Of a stretch of 64,000 nt of DNA, positions 45,226 through 55,780 are shown piece by piece; position 1 is the first letter of the stretch; every line of letters begins with the position of its first letter. The notes below the pieces were generated by a model. The model did not search any database, was not told where the DNA came from, and worked only from the letters and a program-made list of their open reading frames with translations. The position numbers and the translations under genes are program-made. This DNA is from Benincasa hispida. Lineage: Eukaryota; Streptophyta; Magnoliopsida; Cucurbitales; Cucurbitaceae. Location: contig NC_052358.1 of NCBI RefSeq assembly GCF_009727055.1, positions 40,401,954 to 40,465,953 of the forward strand, read 5' to 3'.

Positions 45226-45906
45226 TGGGACAATTCTTCTTCCAATGTCTCTTCCATTTTCAATGGAAGTAGATTCCTTTGACAACATTGGCCTTTCTGC
45301 CCCTTTAGGTTGCAGCAGGGTTAGTTTTCCCTTAACCTCCCTTCTTATTTTTCCATTTTTTGGTGCCAGAAGAAGAAGGTACAGTCTTCGTTCTAGAGGT
45401 CAAACCTTTATGAAACTTCTTAGTGGAAATGGGAACATTTGGCTTTCTTCTATTCCTTGAATTTCATTACGGATTGATAAGTTTGTAGTTCATTAAGAAG
45501 AGTGGTCAAGTTGTAGTCTAACATATTCATGACAGCATCACAATGGAACTGGAGGAAACTCTCAGGTAGAGTCTCCAAGATGAAGCTAACCTGACTGGCT
45601 TCGTCGACGACGGGCCCATTCATCTCAGCCATATTAAAGTGAATCATCATATTCATAACATGTTTTCAAATAGATGCCCCCTATTTCATACGAGCATTAA
45701 AGATGATTTAAGAGCATCAGGTTGGAGTTGGGTGGACGATTACCCAAACATCTCCTTCAATGAATCCATGATCTCATGAGTTGTGACCACAGTTTCGTGC
45801 TTCTTGACTACAACTTTAGATAAGCTTGCCAAGATGTACGCTCGAGCCTTTTCATTTACTTTGACCTATCTTTCATATGCCTCCTGAACATTTTAGACTG
45901 CATTAG
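45226..45906 (-). pseudogene. Second minus-strand copia: gag, C-terminal part
   Basis: Minus-strand reading includes EKARAYILASLSKVV, MMIHFNMAEMNGPVVDEASQ, VSFILETLPESFLQFHCDAV, and a decayed zinc knuckle ending HWKKNCPKYL near 45215-45260 (Cys and His positions partly lost). This is copia gag, which coats the element RNA. It is interrupted at 45906 by a solo LTR and continues upstream at 47522-47670. Stops and frameshifts occur throughout. Confidence 0.82.
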
Positions 45907-47521
45907 TGATAAGTTGTAGAAATACAAGCTATTGTAGCCTTTTACGTAGAATTATGAGAGTTGATGAACATAATCTGCATTGATAATACTAAGGATTCAT
46001 GTGGAAAAATGAGCTTGCATCCATCAGCACTGAAAATCCTCGCTAACCCTATATCATGCGTGATTCTACGTCAAAATGTCTATCCTTGTAGCTATTGCAG
46101 GAATTGATCGCATGTGTTGATCCCAGACCATCGCAAAGTTGATCACATGAAGGCTAGTTCGTCGCGTGGAATGCTGCAACTACAGAGTTATAACCGTGAT
46201 AGAAGGTCGATTGCAAGGTGGGTGGAATGCATTGATACTTCAAGAAGAAACAACCATGAATGCATACCTTAGGAGTATCAAAGAGATAAGATGATGTTGA
46301 CATTTCACCTACCCCGTTACAATTGACAGTGATTCAGAGCAGGATTATCAATGTTGTTAGGCGTTTGAGCCTTTAGAGCCCAAATTTAAAGCATCTGAGT
46401 CTCTGCCTTGGGCAGATTCTTGTGATCACTGATGAGAGCGTGAACAAGACATTCTTTGAGAGTTCTTCATTCTCACAATCCTTTTCAAGTGACGATTGGA
46501 GCTTCACTGGAGATAGAGCTCAAGAGAGACTACTCCACCACCCATCCATGGCACCACCAACAACCTTGACGTACATCTGATGGAAGCAAGAGATTGCCTA
46601 CATCTAGTCCTCCACCTCTCCTGTTATCTCTGTATTGTATTACATTTTGGCTTAAGACATTAATACATTTTGTAATCAATGCATCTCTTTAGTTCCTTCA
46701 ACACCATGTTTATCATCATCATCTTCTTCTTATTCATCTTTTACTTTCATTACATTAAGTTAAGTGTAGATTCCAAGAGTTATCGCATACTCAATCATGC
46801 AGCATAAAGATATGACGCATGTAGCAAACCATCAAGAGGTGTGCGTTACGCGAGTATAGTGCGTCAATCCTCTTTGCTTAGTGTGAGACTATCACAATGC
46901 TTGTCTATGAGCTGAATAGTTATAGCCAACTGCCTGAAAGGGTAAGTAGCGGAACTCACTAAGCAAAGTAAACAGTGTTCTTAGAGATAGGAATAATCTT
47001 ATGCTCAACACAACCATGCGTTATAGAGATATAAGCATGTGGCTAACCACCGATAGGTGTACGATGCGTTAGTGTGGCGAGCTGGGATTACCCTCGCGGC
47101 CAAGCTTAATGATGCGGTGAATTTAATCCTCCACCATTCTATTTCTCCATGAATTTTATTATGTGTTAACAATTTCCACATCTCTACCAATTCTCATAGT
47201 CAAACTTCCATTGCTCAGTCTGTTTTGCTAGGAGTAGGAGTAGCGCATAACAATTAACTTCTTTATTTTTATTCTTATTCACCACCTCAAACACATTACT
47301 TTACAAACATCATTTAATTACAAGTCCCTGTGTTCGACCTTAGATCATCCCGAGAAACTTGCGTTCTCATTATACTTGGCGAGAGGGCAAGAAAACTTGT
47401 GACAGAAATGCACGGTCATCGCATACACGATTAACGCATATTGAATATTCTTCAGTTCAAAATGACCATCAATGCATAGAAATCAACGCATATCAAAAGA
47501 GATTACATTTTCCTCTCACCA
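45907..47521 (+). repeat. Athila/Tat-type solo LTR, TSD ATTAG
   Basis: Starts TGATAAGTTGTAGAAATAC and ends CTCTCACCA, 1615 bp. Perfect ATTAG duplications (45902-45906, 47522-47526). It is collinear with the LTR 32697-34789 (for example TTCGACCT and GAGAAACTTGCGTTC near the 3' end). Removing it rejoins the gag of the host copia in frame (NAN-AVxNVQEAYE). Confidence 0.9.
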
Positions 47522-47670
47522 ATTAGCATTAAGGACTTGAGGACATTCCTCAGCAAGGACAAACCTCAGGTCATCGATTATTAGCACAGTGTTTATAGTG
47601 TTCTTCCTGCTTGTATAATGTCTCCATTTAATTTGTCAACACATAACAAATTCAATGTAGCATTAGCCAT
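47522..47670 (-). pseudogene. Second minus-strand copia: gag N-terminus
   Basis: ATG at 47670 (minus) opens MANATLNLLCVDKLNGD and then, with a frameshift, the VIDD-LRFVL-EECP region typical of the copia gag start (compare MAITTISLLSAGKLNGQNYS at 62088). The solo LTR follows after about 50 codons. This ATG is chosen because the homologous gag at 62088 starts at the same place. Confidence 0.78.
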
Positions 47671-50035
47671 TTTGCGTATTGCTGAAACATACAAATTATT
47701 TATATTAATTATTAAGGCATTATCTAAAAAAACCAATCAATTTAGCAAACATCTAATGTACCTTATATAAAATCTATTTTGTAATGATGGTTCAGTGGGT
47801 TAGAATAAAAGCCACCATAGGGTGGTCAGCCACTCCTTCATTGAATTGAGACGATCTCAACTAATCATTACCTCAAAATAACTCTTATTCCTATAACCAT
47901 TAGTCACTATTGTTCAGTACATAAATAATTAACTTACTTAACAATTTCTTGTAAGTGTAACCCTTCATTTTAGACTCTAGAGTTCCACTCAAATGAGCCA
48001 ACGAGAGAAAATTTTGATTGGGGCAAAAACTAAAGAAGTCTTATCAATTTATGGAGTTAGTATAAAATTTCATGCAAAATGTCATCTTTTAGGGGGACAC
48101 AAGCAAAGGTGCCTTAGGGTTGAACAAGAAACTTCACACCAAACCAGTGAAAGAGACCATGGGATGTGTTGACACATTTCCCTCTCCCACTTACTATAAA
48201 CACTTTTTCCATTCACCTTGTTATTGACCTATGCAAACACCATCTGTNTGGGATGTGTTGACACATTTCCCTCTCCCACTTACTATAAACACTTTTTCCA
48301 TTCACCTTGTTATTGACCTATGCAAACACCATCTGTAGGGGGACATAAGCAAAAGTGCCTCAAGGCTGAGGATAGATCACACGGTGTGAACTCTTTAGGG
48401 AGAAACATGGAAGGAAATTGAAGTATCATATACATCATTTTCCTCCCACTGAGTGTTTTAAACTTAGGGTTCATTTACTTAGAAAAATCCAGCTAATAAA
48501 ATTTCATTAAGCGATTGTTAAAGTTTGCCCAATATAACTCTTATATTGGATAGTTTAATAATAATGATTCTTGTTTATTAAACACTTTAATATACCTAAA
48601 TCATTCATTGCATGCTTATAACATATTTTTATCTAATTCACCTTCCAGATCGGTTCCTAGGTTGGGGTGTTTCGTTTTTGTTAGCTTAAATACCCCAGCC
48701 TAGACAGAATCTTCCTTAGACAAAGGTACCTTGTAGATAACTATGTTATAAATTTAATCTTTTATTTAATCCAATTTCATCCTATTAAAAGGAAATTAAA
48801 AGATTAAACCTATTTCTAATCTCATTAGAGATACTGTTAACATAGGTCTATGTGAAATTAATTTTAAACCATTTAAAATTAATTTATCCTATGTTTGCAT
48901 GAAACTCTTGATTATAAATTTTAATTATAATTTCACTAACTTATAACACTTGTAAAGTTTAATGAAATAATTAAAACCTATACATGCATCTAATGACATA
49001 CTTTTAAAAAAATAACAATTATATTTTTCTAAAGTGGTGTCATGCTTCATGCATCTCCATTTTCATTACGACATACAAAACAATTATATAATAAAGTAAT
49101 GAAAAATAAAAAACATTCATCCATCCATCCATACTATATATTATAACACTTACAATATAAAATGATGCATGAACATGTTATAAATGCATGCTATCATATC
49201 ATATAACAATTCTATTAAATATGATGCATAAGCATGCTTAATTAAATTATGCAACTATATAATATAACATTTATATTAAAATGATGCATGAATAATGTTT
49301 ATCCTATGCAAGGATTTTTATACTATATGATATACACTATGCAATATAATAAATAAACCATACATCACATGCATTATAAAATTATAAAAACAATATTGGA
49401 CCGAAATTGACATCCTAAACATTAACTAAATTAATACAACATTTATACTTATTTAATTAATAAAAAATAAATAAAACGATTCATTATTATAAATTTATAA
49501 ATACAAAAAATCTGCTTGAAAAACCACCAGCCATACTCACAGCTATGATCTAGAAGTTGCTAGACACACGTGCATCATGTTTGGAATGTTGCAACACTCT
49601 GGCCGAGTGTTGTGACACTGACTTTTTGTGACTGCGTATGCGTAGCCTTAACTGGTCGCAGTATCGCGACGCTCTACGCAACATTGGAGCATAGCGACAC
49701 TAGACTTTCTATCTTACAACGTAGGGTGAGCATCGCGACACTGAGCCTTACGCTCTAAGGCAGAAAGCTTCCACTACTTCGCCCGTTCATCCATTTTGCT
49801 CCATCCTTGCTCCAAATTTCTCCAAATTGAAGTCGAAAACTCTCCATGAGCAATATGAACTAAATATAGACTTGGTTGCAATAATTAAATGCCCAAACCA
49901 ATTGAATAAAGCAGTAAAAAACTATACCAATTTGAAACATCCAATGAGTAAACCATCAAAATTCAAATGCAGATTTATACACCTACCAACAACTCTAAAT
50001 TGATGTTCGAAAATGAAAATCAAAGACACAACCTG
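47671..50035 (-). other. Leader of the second minus-strand copia, with an assembly N
   Basis: About 2.4 kb between primer site and gag, non-coding. It shares blocks with the leader at 62089-63440: the AAGTGTAACCCTTCATTTT block, GGGGGACA blocks, TACCCCAGCCTAGACAGAA, and CCTCTCCCACTTACTAT. Bases 48830-49520 are strongly AT-rich with repeated ATGATGCATGA and ATATAACA units. A single N at 48248 lies between two identical 88-bp copies. The ORF 49570-49758 is not supported. Confidence 0.7.
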
Positions 50036-50047
50036 ACTTTAATACCA
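50036..50047 (-). other. Degenerate copia primer-binding site
   Basis: The minus strand reads TGGTATTAAAGT, against TGGTATCAGAGC for initiator Met-tRNA. It lies 2 bp from the LTR end TCCTTCA (50050). Position and orientation agree with the gag and leader to the left. Confidence 0.75.
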
Positions 50048-50049
50048 AT

Positions 50050-50150
50050 TGAAGGATTTGGAATACTCCGAAGCGGAAACAAACGAATATATGTTTGATT
50101 GGCCGCCGGATTCACCATCGTCCGTGAACCCACCCTATGCAAATAAAATT
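50050..50150 (-). repeat. 5' LTR end of the second minus-strand copia
   Basis: On the minus strand this ends GTTTCCGCTTCGGAG...AATCCTTCA, like the other copia LTRs. It is interrupted at about 50151 by other repeat sequence and appears to resume near 51581. Confidence 0.6.
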
Positions 50151-51580
50151 TGTATGCACCAAACTAACCCTTTATACTAATTCGTAGTACAAGTAGCAAG
50201 TCCAGGGTCGAACCACAGAGAGCCGAATATGGTTCCTCAAAGATTGGAACTCATAGGAAGTAACCAAAAGGGGGGGATTTTGTGAGAAATTCTGAAATAA
50301 ATTGCTAGAGAACAAAAAGTGCACAACGTAAACGAATGCAAAAATTTATCAATCGAACAAATACTTAGCTTGGGTAATTATAGTTTAGTTCATTCCTCAT
50401 CAATTCTATCACAGACTAATCAAAAGATGCGTGAAAATATTCGAATTAAAACTTAGCCTGCTAGGTAGTCCATAAAATCAAGTTAATTAACAAAAAAAAC
50501 GAAAATCCTCAACCAATCAATCAATCAACAGACATTAAGATTCAAGGTAAAGTTAAGCCAATTAATTGATTTCCATCGTCTAACCAATTAATTGAGCGAG
50601 ATTTATCTAAGTTAGAAAGTAAATGTTAGTTAATCAGAATCCCAAATTAACACAATAAACTAACTTAACTCGTGCTTCTATGTGATGACTATCTAACAAT
50701 TACAAATTAGGGCCAATCAAAGTAATCAATTAAACATGCATAGCTAATTTGTCAGATTATCCCATACACGAAAATTGAAGAATATGTGCAAGATAAATTC
50801 TCATAAATTCATAATAAAACTTACAGAATTACAATACGAGTCTAAAAGATTGAATCGGAACCAAACTAAACTAACAAACTCAAGCTAAGTTCTTACCTTT
50901 TAGCCTCGAATCATGCTCGAATTCAATACAATTGGCAAAGAGGAAGAATTTTTGCAGAATTCTGGTGTAAAAAGGGAACTAACACTAGGCTAGACAGAGC
51001 GGCAACGTTCAAAAATCGGTGTACTTGGGGATGATGTAATCAGCTAACCCAAATTATTCTTTTTTATAAAACTACCACAACGTTGCAATGCTAGGAAGAG
51101 CATTGCAACGCTATGGCTCATAACGGCCGAGCGTCAGGCAAGCTTGTAGCGTTGACCTAACGTTGCATTGCGCACGCATTGGGGCTATTCGTCCTTCAAA
51201 CCATGTAGCGTAGCAATGTTGCCTATTCTGTCCTAGAGTGTTGGAGGGCAACGTTGACGAGCGACGCGACGATGGCATTGGGGCATATCTAGAGCGTTGC
51301 AATGTTGCCCTGCATTCGAGCATTTTGTCTTCTAGCGTTGAGCTAGCGTTGGTTTTAGGTTTAATGAGAGTGTTGCAACACTCAGTAGGGCAGCATTCTT
51401 CACTCCTTCGTCATTTGATCAATTTAGCTCACAACTTCGTCATTTTAGCACCTTTTTGTCCTGAATGCTTAATCTGACTGCTTGTATACTCGAGTCCTAC
51501 AAAATAATCAATTTAACCAAATTAAGTAGCTAAACAATCCTGAGTTAATCAGAAGAAGATCACACATTTCTAGTGCTATT
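50151..51580 (-). repeat. Putative gypsy-type LTR insertion (boundaries approximate)
   Basis: The minus strand ends with GGTTCGACCCTGGACTTGC and then a short run to TGGTGCATACA, the way many Athila/Tat-type LTRs end. It contains repeated GTTGCAACGCT/AGCGTTGCAATG motifs (51070-51380). No clean TSD was found, so the limits are uncertain. The small ORFs at 51111-51323 and 51238-51477 come from the GCGTTG repeats. Confidence 0.5.
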
Positions 51581-52075
51581 AGTGTGTCTCCAATTTTGTT
51601 TTACAGAACACTATAATACATAGGTACATAAACTACAGTAGACATAATTAATTCTAAGCATGCTTTTCTCTATTAAGATTTTTAAAGAGAAGAAAAGGAA
51701 ATCAGAAACTTACCCTACCTTTCTTCGTTTATCCTCTCCAACAGCACCACCACAAGCTTATCTCCTCATGAACTCCCGTTCACAACAACTTGAAGACAAC
51801 AACCAATGATCCAACAAAGAACACCACCACGAGATCTTCCAAGTTATTCTCAAGGTGAGAATCACACAGAGTTATGTGGCCTTATATTTAATTTTGTGAA
51901 AGGGAAGGAAATAGGTTTTCTAAGAGAAATTTTACACACATAGAGAGGTTGCTTGAATTGTCAGGAAGAAGAAGAAGATAAACAACTTAACCTCTTTTTC
52001 TTATGTTGCATGTAAAATAGAGAAAATGGGAGTTTGAGGGAGTTCTGCCCATTTTAACTTTTTAAAATTCAATCT
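51581..52075 (-). repeat. Copia LTR segment, minus strand
   Basis: Resembles 3540-3960 (GAAACTTACC, ACCACCAC-AGATCTTC, CTCAAG). Probably the continuation of the LTR ending at 50050. Confidence 0.55.
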
Positions 52076-52500
52076 TTAGGTTCATAAGGTCTCCTTGTTA
52101 GCTCATCAATGATAATCAAATTAATTTGTTCAAACTAATTAAAAGGAAGTAATTATGTAATATATAATTAAGATAATGTATATGATACATTATATTATAA
52201 AGTTTTAATGAGAGAATAAATATTTGAATATGATTCGAATATTAATTATATGAATGTGACTCATTTAAAAGCTATAGTTTAAAACTAATATCAATATGAT
52301 TCATATTAATACTATAGGTTAAATGAGAGAAAAATAAACTATGGGTTATATTGTATATGATATAATATAAATTATAAGTTATATGTTATATGTGATATAC
52401 CACATAGTTTAATATGATATATATATTAAATTGGTTAATATAACCCATAGTTTAACATATAGAAACTATATTATCATGATATATTCTTTTAACATAAAAA
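52076..52500 (+). repeat. Copia LTR segment in opposite orientation
   Basis: Starts GGTTCATAAGGTCTCCTTG, then TAGCTCATCAATG and TTGTTCAAACTAATTA. This is the plus-strand order seen at 3100-3200 and 7130-7210. It meets the minus-strand segment head to head near 52075. AT-rich sequence with ACTATAGGTTAAAT-type repeats follows. Confidence 0.55.
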
Positions 52501-53097
52501 AATCTTGGTTTAAATCAAAGTTTGAAATTAACAAAATAATCAAATCATCACAAAAAAAAAAAAAAACTAACTAAGAGATTATTATCACATTTTTTTAAAA
52601 AAAATAAAAACAACTATTTTGTTTTAATTTAAACTTTAGAAGTAAGAGGATAATCAAAACATCCAATAAAAAAAAATTTTAAAAAAAAAAAGAGAAAACA
52701 TTGTCACAAAATTTTAAAAAAAAATCTTGGTTTAAATCAAAGTCTGAAATTAAAAAGATAATCAAATCATTAAAATAAAAAAAAATTAGATAAGAGATAA
52801 TTATTATGAAATTTAAGAAAAAGTAGTACAAAATTAAGAGGATAATAAAATGATCCAAATTTGGATATCATATATATATATATATATAAGTGACGAAAAT
52901 TTCAAAATAATAATAATAATAATAATACTATTATTATTATTGTACATACCTTCCGTATCGACCTTATTAAAAACATATCATGCTTTAAATCATACACATT
53001 AAGAATCTTTCAGAACATAGCTTTTAACTTAGAATTTTGTAGAAACTTAGCTATAGTCTTCAAAATGCATGCTTCAACATAAAATCAGAAGTTATTG
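52500..53097. repeat. AT-rich simple and degenerate repeats
   Basis: No gene. Two direct copies of AATCTTGGTTTAAATCAAAG (52500 and 52722) sit in A-rich sequence. An (AT)n run is at about 52868-52888 and an (AAT)n/(ATT)n pair at about 52908-52942. Confidence 0.65.
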
Positions 53098-53640
53098 GTT
53101 CCAGGGTTAGTTTAGTAGACCTCTGAGAATGTAAAGCTTATTAGGGATAACTTAAAAGCCGCTCGAGAGAGACAGGAAAGTTATGCTGATGAGCGAAGAA
53201 GAGAACTAGAATTCGAGGTCAGAGATCAGGTATTCCTTTGATTATCTCCGTGGAAAGGAATTCTCAGGTTTGAAAGAAAAGGTAAGTTAAGTCCTCGATA
53301 CTTAAGACCCAATGAGGTTATAGAACGGGTTGGACCAGCAACGTATCGACTGCAACTACCTTCAAAACTAGCTCTTATTCATGACGTATTCCATGTATCG
53401 ATGTTAAGGAAGTATGTGCCTCTTCCTATGCATGTGTTAAGAGAACAACTAGTTCAGCTCAAAGAGAATTTGTCATACGAAGAGGAATCGGTTGAGATTC
53501 TAGAGAGAAAGGACAGGTACTCAGGAACAAGATGATACCTCTAGTGAAAGTGTTATGGAACAATCATGGCATTAAAGCATTAACCTGGGAGCCCGAGGAG
53601 CAAGTAAAGTAGAGATATCCTCAACTTTTCAGTTGATGTT
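53098..53640 (+). pseudogene. Gypsy integrase C-terminus with chromodomain-like tail
   Basis: Reads LIRDNLKAARERQESYADER, RRELEFEV-DQVFL, PWKGILRFERKGKLSPRY, RVGPATYRLQLPSKLALIHD, VFHVSMLRKYVP, LSYEEESVEILERKD. In the next frame come LVKVLWNNHGIKALTWEPEE and RYPQLF. This is the C-terminal end of a chromovirus (Tekay/Del-like) Ty3/gypsy integrase; the tail with VKVLW and TWEPE is the chromodomain-like module that guides integration. There are stops near the start and a frameshift around 53515. Nothing of pol upstream is present. Confidence 0.85.
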
Positions 53641-53649
53641 CAGGTAAAT

Positions 53650-55780
53650 TTCGAGGACGAAATTTCTTTTGGGGGGAGGAATTTATAAAACCCGAACTCT
53701 AATTACCATAAGTAAGTATAAGTAATGTGATGTCTTCTAATGAGCTAAATGAAGTAATGTCTTAGGAAGGATAGAAGATGGAAGCAAAAAGAAATAAGCT
53801 CTCAGGCAGCAAAGTGTAAAAGAAGGGCGAAATTCGGATAAGTGTTGGCTAAGGAAGGAGCTCACGCACAAGGGCCTTAGAGATGGAGAAATGTGTGGGC
53901 TAGTGTGCAATTGGGTAGTAAGCCGAGCATGAGGTGGGCTGGCTGAATTAGGAATGGTCATGCTTGAATTAGGGCCAATGATGAATATTTGGAGCTCTAG
54001 ATCAAACTGCTAGAACTTTTAAGCTGAAATTTTAAGGTAAGATAGCTAACTCAATTTTAGACAAGTTTGTAAAAAGAATGAAATAACTTTTGGATTTCGA
54101 GTTATAAATTTTTTAAGTTGAAACAAGAATTTGTTGCATAAGCAGGCAACTACTTGGGAGGATCAAGCCAGCAGCTCACCCAAGGAGCGAGAGCGAGACC
54201 AGTATCACATATGTCTTGCTGGTCACTCAAGTCCTGCTGATTTTCTGCCTAGTCTTGCTAAATTTTATGCTAAGTCTCGTGATGATGATAAGTCATGCTA
54301 AGGATGAAAGTTCCACTAGTTTTGTGCTTAGTCTTGCTTAGGAGGGTAGTCTCGCTCATGAGGATAGTCTGGTTGGTGAGGTTTTTGCTGGTGATGGTCT
54401 CCCTAGTGTGGTCTCGCTAGTGTTGATCTCCCAGTGATGATCTTGCTTGTAATAATATTGCTAGTGATGATCTTGCTTGTAGTAATATTGCTAGTGATGA
54501 TCTTGTTGATAAAGGTCTTGCTAGTAAACAAATTATTTGAAGCATCTTGCTGAGAATTCTAAGGAATCTAACAAGGAATTATGTAGTTTCAGGCCAAGAG
54601 AAGCTAGGAGAAGCCTACAAACCATTAAGAGCCCGGACGAGTAGTGAGTGACTATAAATGATTTATAAATGTTTTATAAATGTTTTATAAATGTTTTAAT
54701 AATCATGCCTTATTGATATTTACTTTTATGCTAGTTATTTTACCAGAAGTTCCAAGCAACGCATTTTCCTAAAGTTTATAAACGCATGCTATTTACAAAG
54801 TTTATGAAATATGCTTTGGTACAATGGTTGAGCCATGGTAGTTCTCAAAAGAAGATTTTATGACCTATTTAAGTTACAAGTATTTGTATTATGTTTTAAA
54901 GCATATGTGCTCTTCATGTTGTTGAGCATAGCAAATGATATTCTTATGAAAACTATGTTTTATGAGATCAAGTTTTCAGTAAGCTTGTTTTATGAAAATG
55001 TTTTCCTATAAGGTATTTTCAGCTCAATACTGAAGTACAAGGAGAAGGTATCTGAGTTGTACTACCTGGTTTCAATTATGTTATGATTCTAATACTGAAG
55101 TACTTAGAGAAGGTATCAGAATAATTCACTCACTTCGGTAATAAGCAGTGGTACCCTGCTTCAATTATGATTCTTGACGTCAGGATCCAGTTTGCTCTAC
55201 GTGCACGTATGCCAGTTAATCAGTTCAGTAGGATTGAACTACAAGGGTTCTTTCCCAGCATTGGCTGAAAGATGTTGAACAAAAGGGTTTTCACCCCAGC
55301 CCAGGTTTATGTTTGAGAGATTGAGCAAAAGGGTTCTCTCTCAAACAAGGATATCCGATGTTGAGAGATCGAGCAAAAGGGTTCTCTCTCAACTGGAAAT
55401 CAGTTCGGCTATGTTTTCAGATACGATGGTTTTAAAAGTTTTATGTACACATTTGCTTGGCAAGTTTTAGTTTCAGTATTCAATTTTCTAGCTTTCAATT
55501 TAAGCATGAGATTTATATTTTTATTAAGTCACTCATTGGGCTAGTAGCTCACCTTGTTTTTAAATGTTTTCCCTTTCCCATGTAGTGGTCCACTCCCCAA
55601 AATCTATTTTTGTTGTTGCTCTACCACTCAAAGACTCAAGGCTAAAGGAAGATTATGTGTTTGTTCTATAAATACTAGTACATATATTTTGTGCATATAA
55701 GGACTAAACTTAGTGTTATGGGCTCACTGGATTTTATAGTGTACATAGTTGTGAATGTGAATAATAGCTATGGAACTTTG
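53650..55780 (+). repeat. Polypurine tract and 3' LTR of the chromovirus-like gypsy
   Basis: The polypurine tract is near TTTTGGGGGGAGGAA (53668-53682), and the LTR starts at about 53683 with TATAAAACCCGAAC. Inside are repeated blocks: GTGATGATCTTGCTTGTA units (54420-54520), TTTATAAATG units (54655-54700) and GAGCAAAAGGGTTCTCTCTC units with inverted ends (55250-55400). The LTR is cut at 55780 by the copia element. Minus-strand ORF 53737-53961 is not supported. Confidence 0.75.

Noticed and set aside
48160..48336. Biological tandem duplication of 88 bp
   Set aside because: A single N lies exactly between perfect copies, and the same pattern recurs at 62519, so an assembly join is the simpler reading. 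Kept only as an assembly finding.
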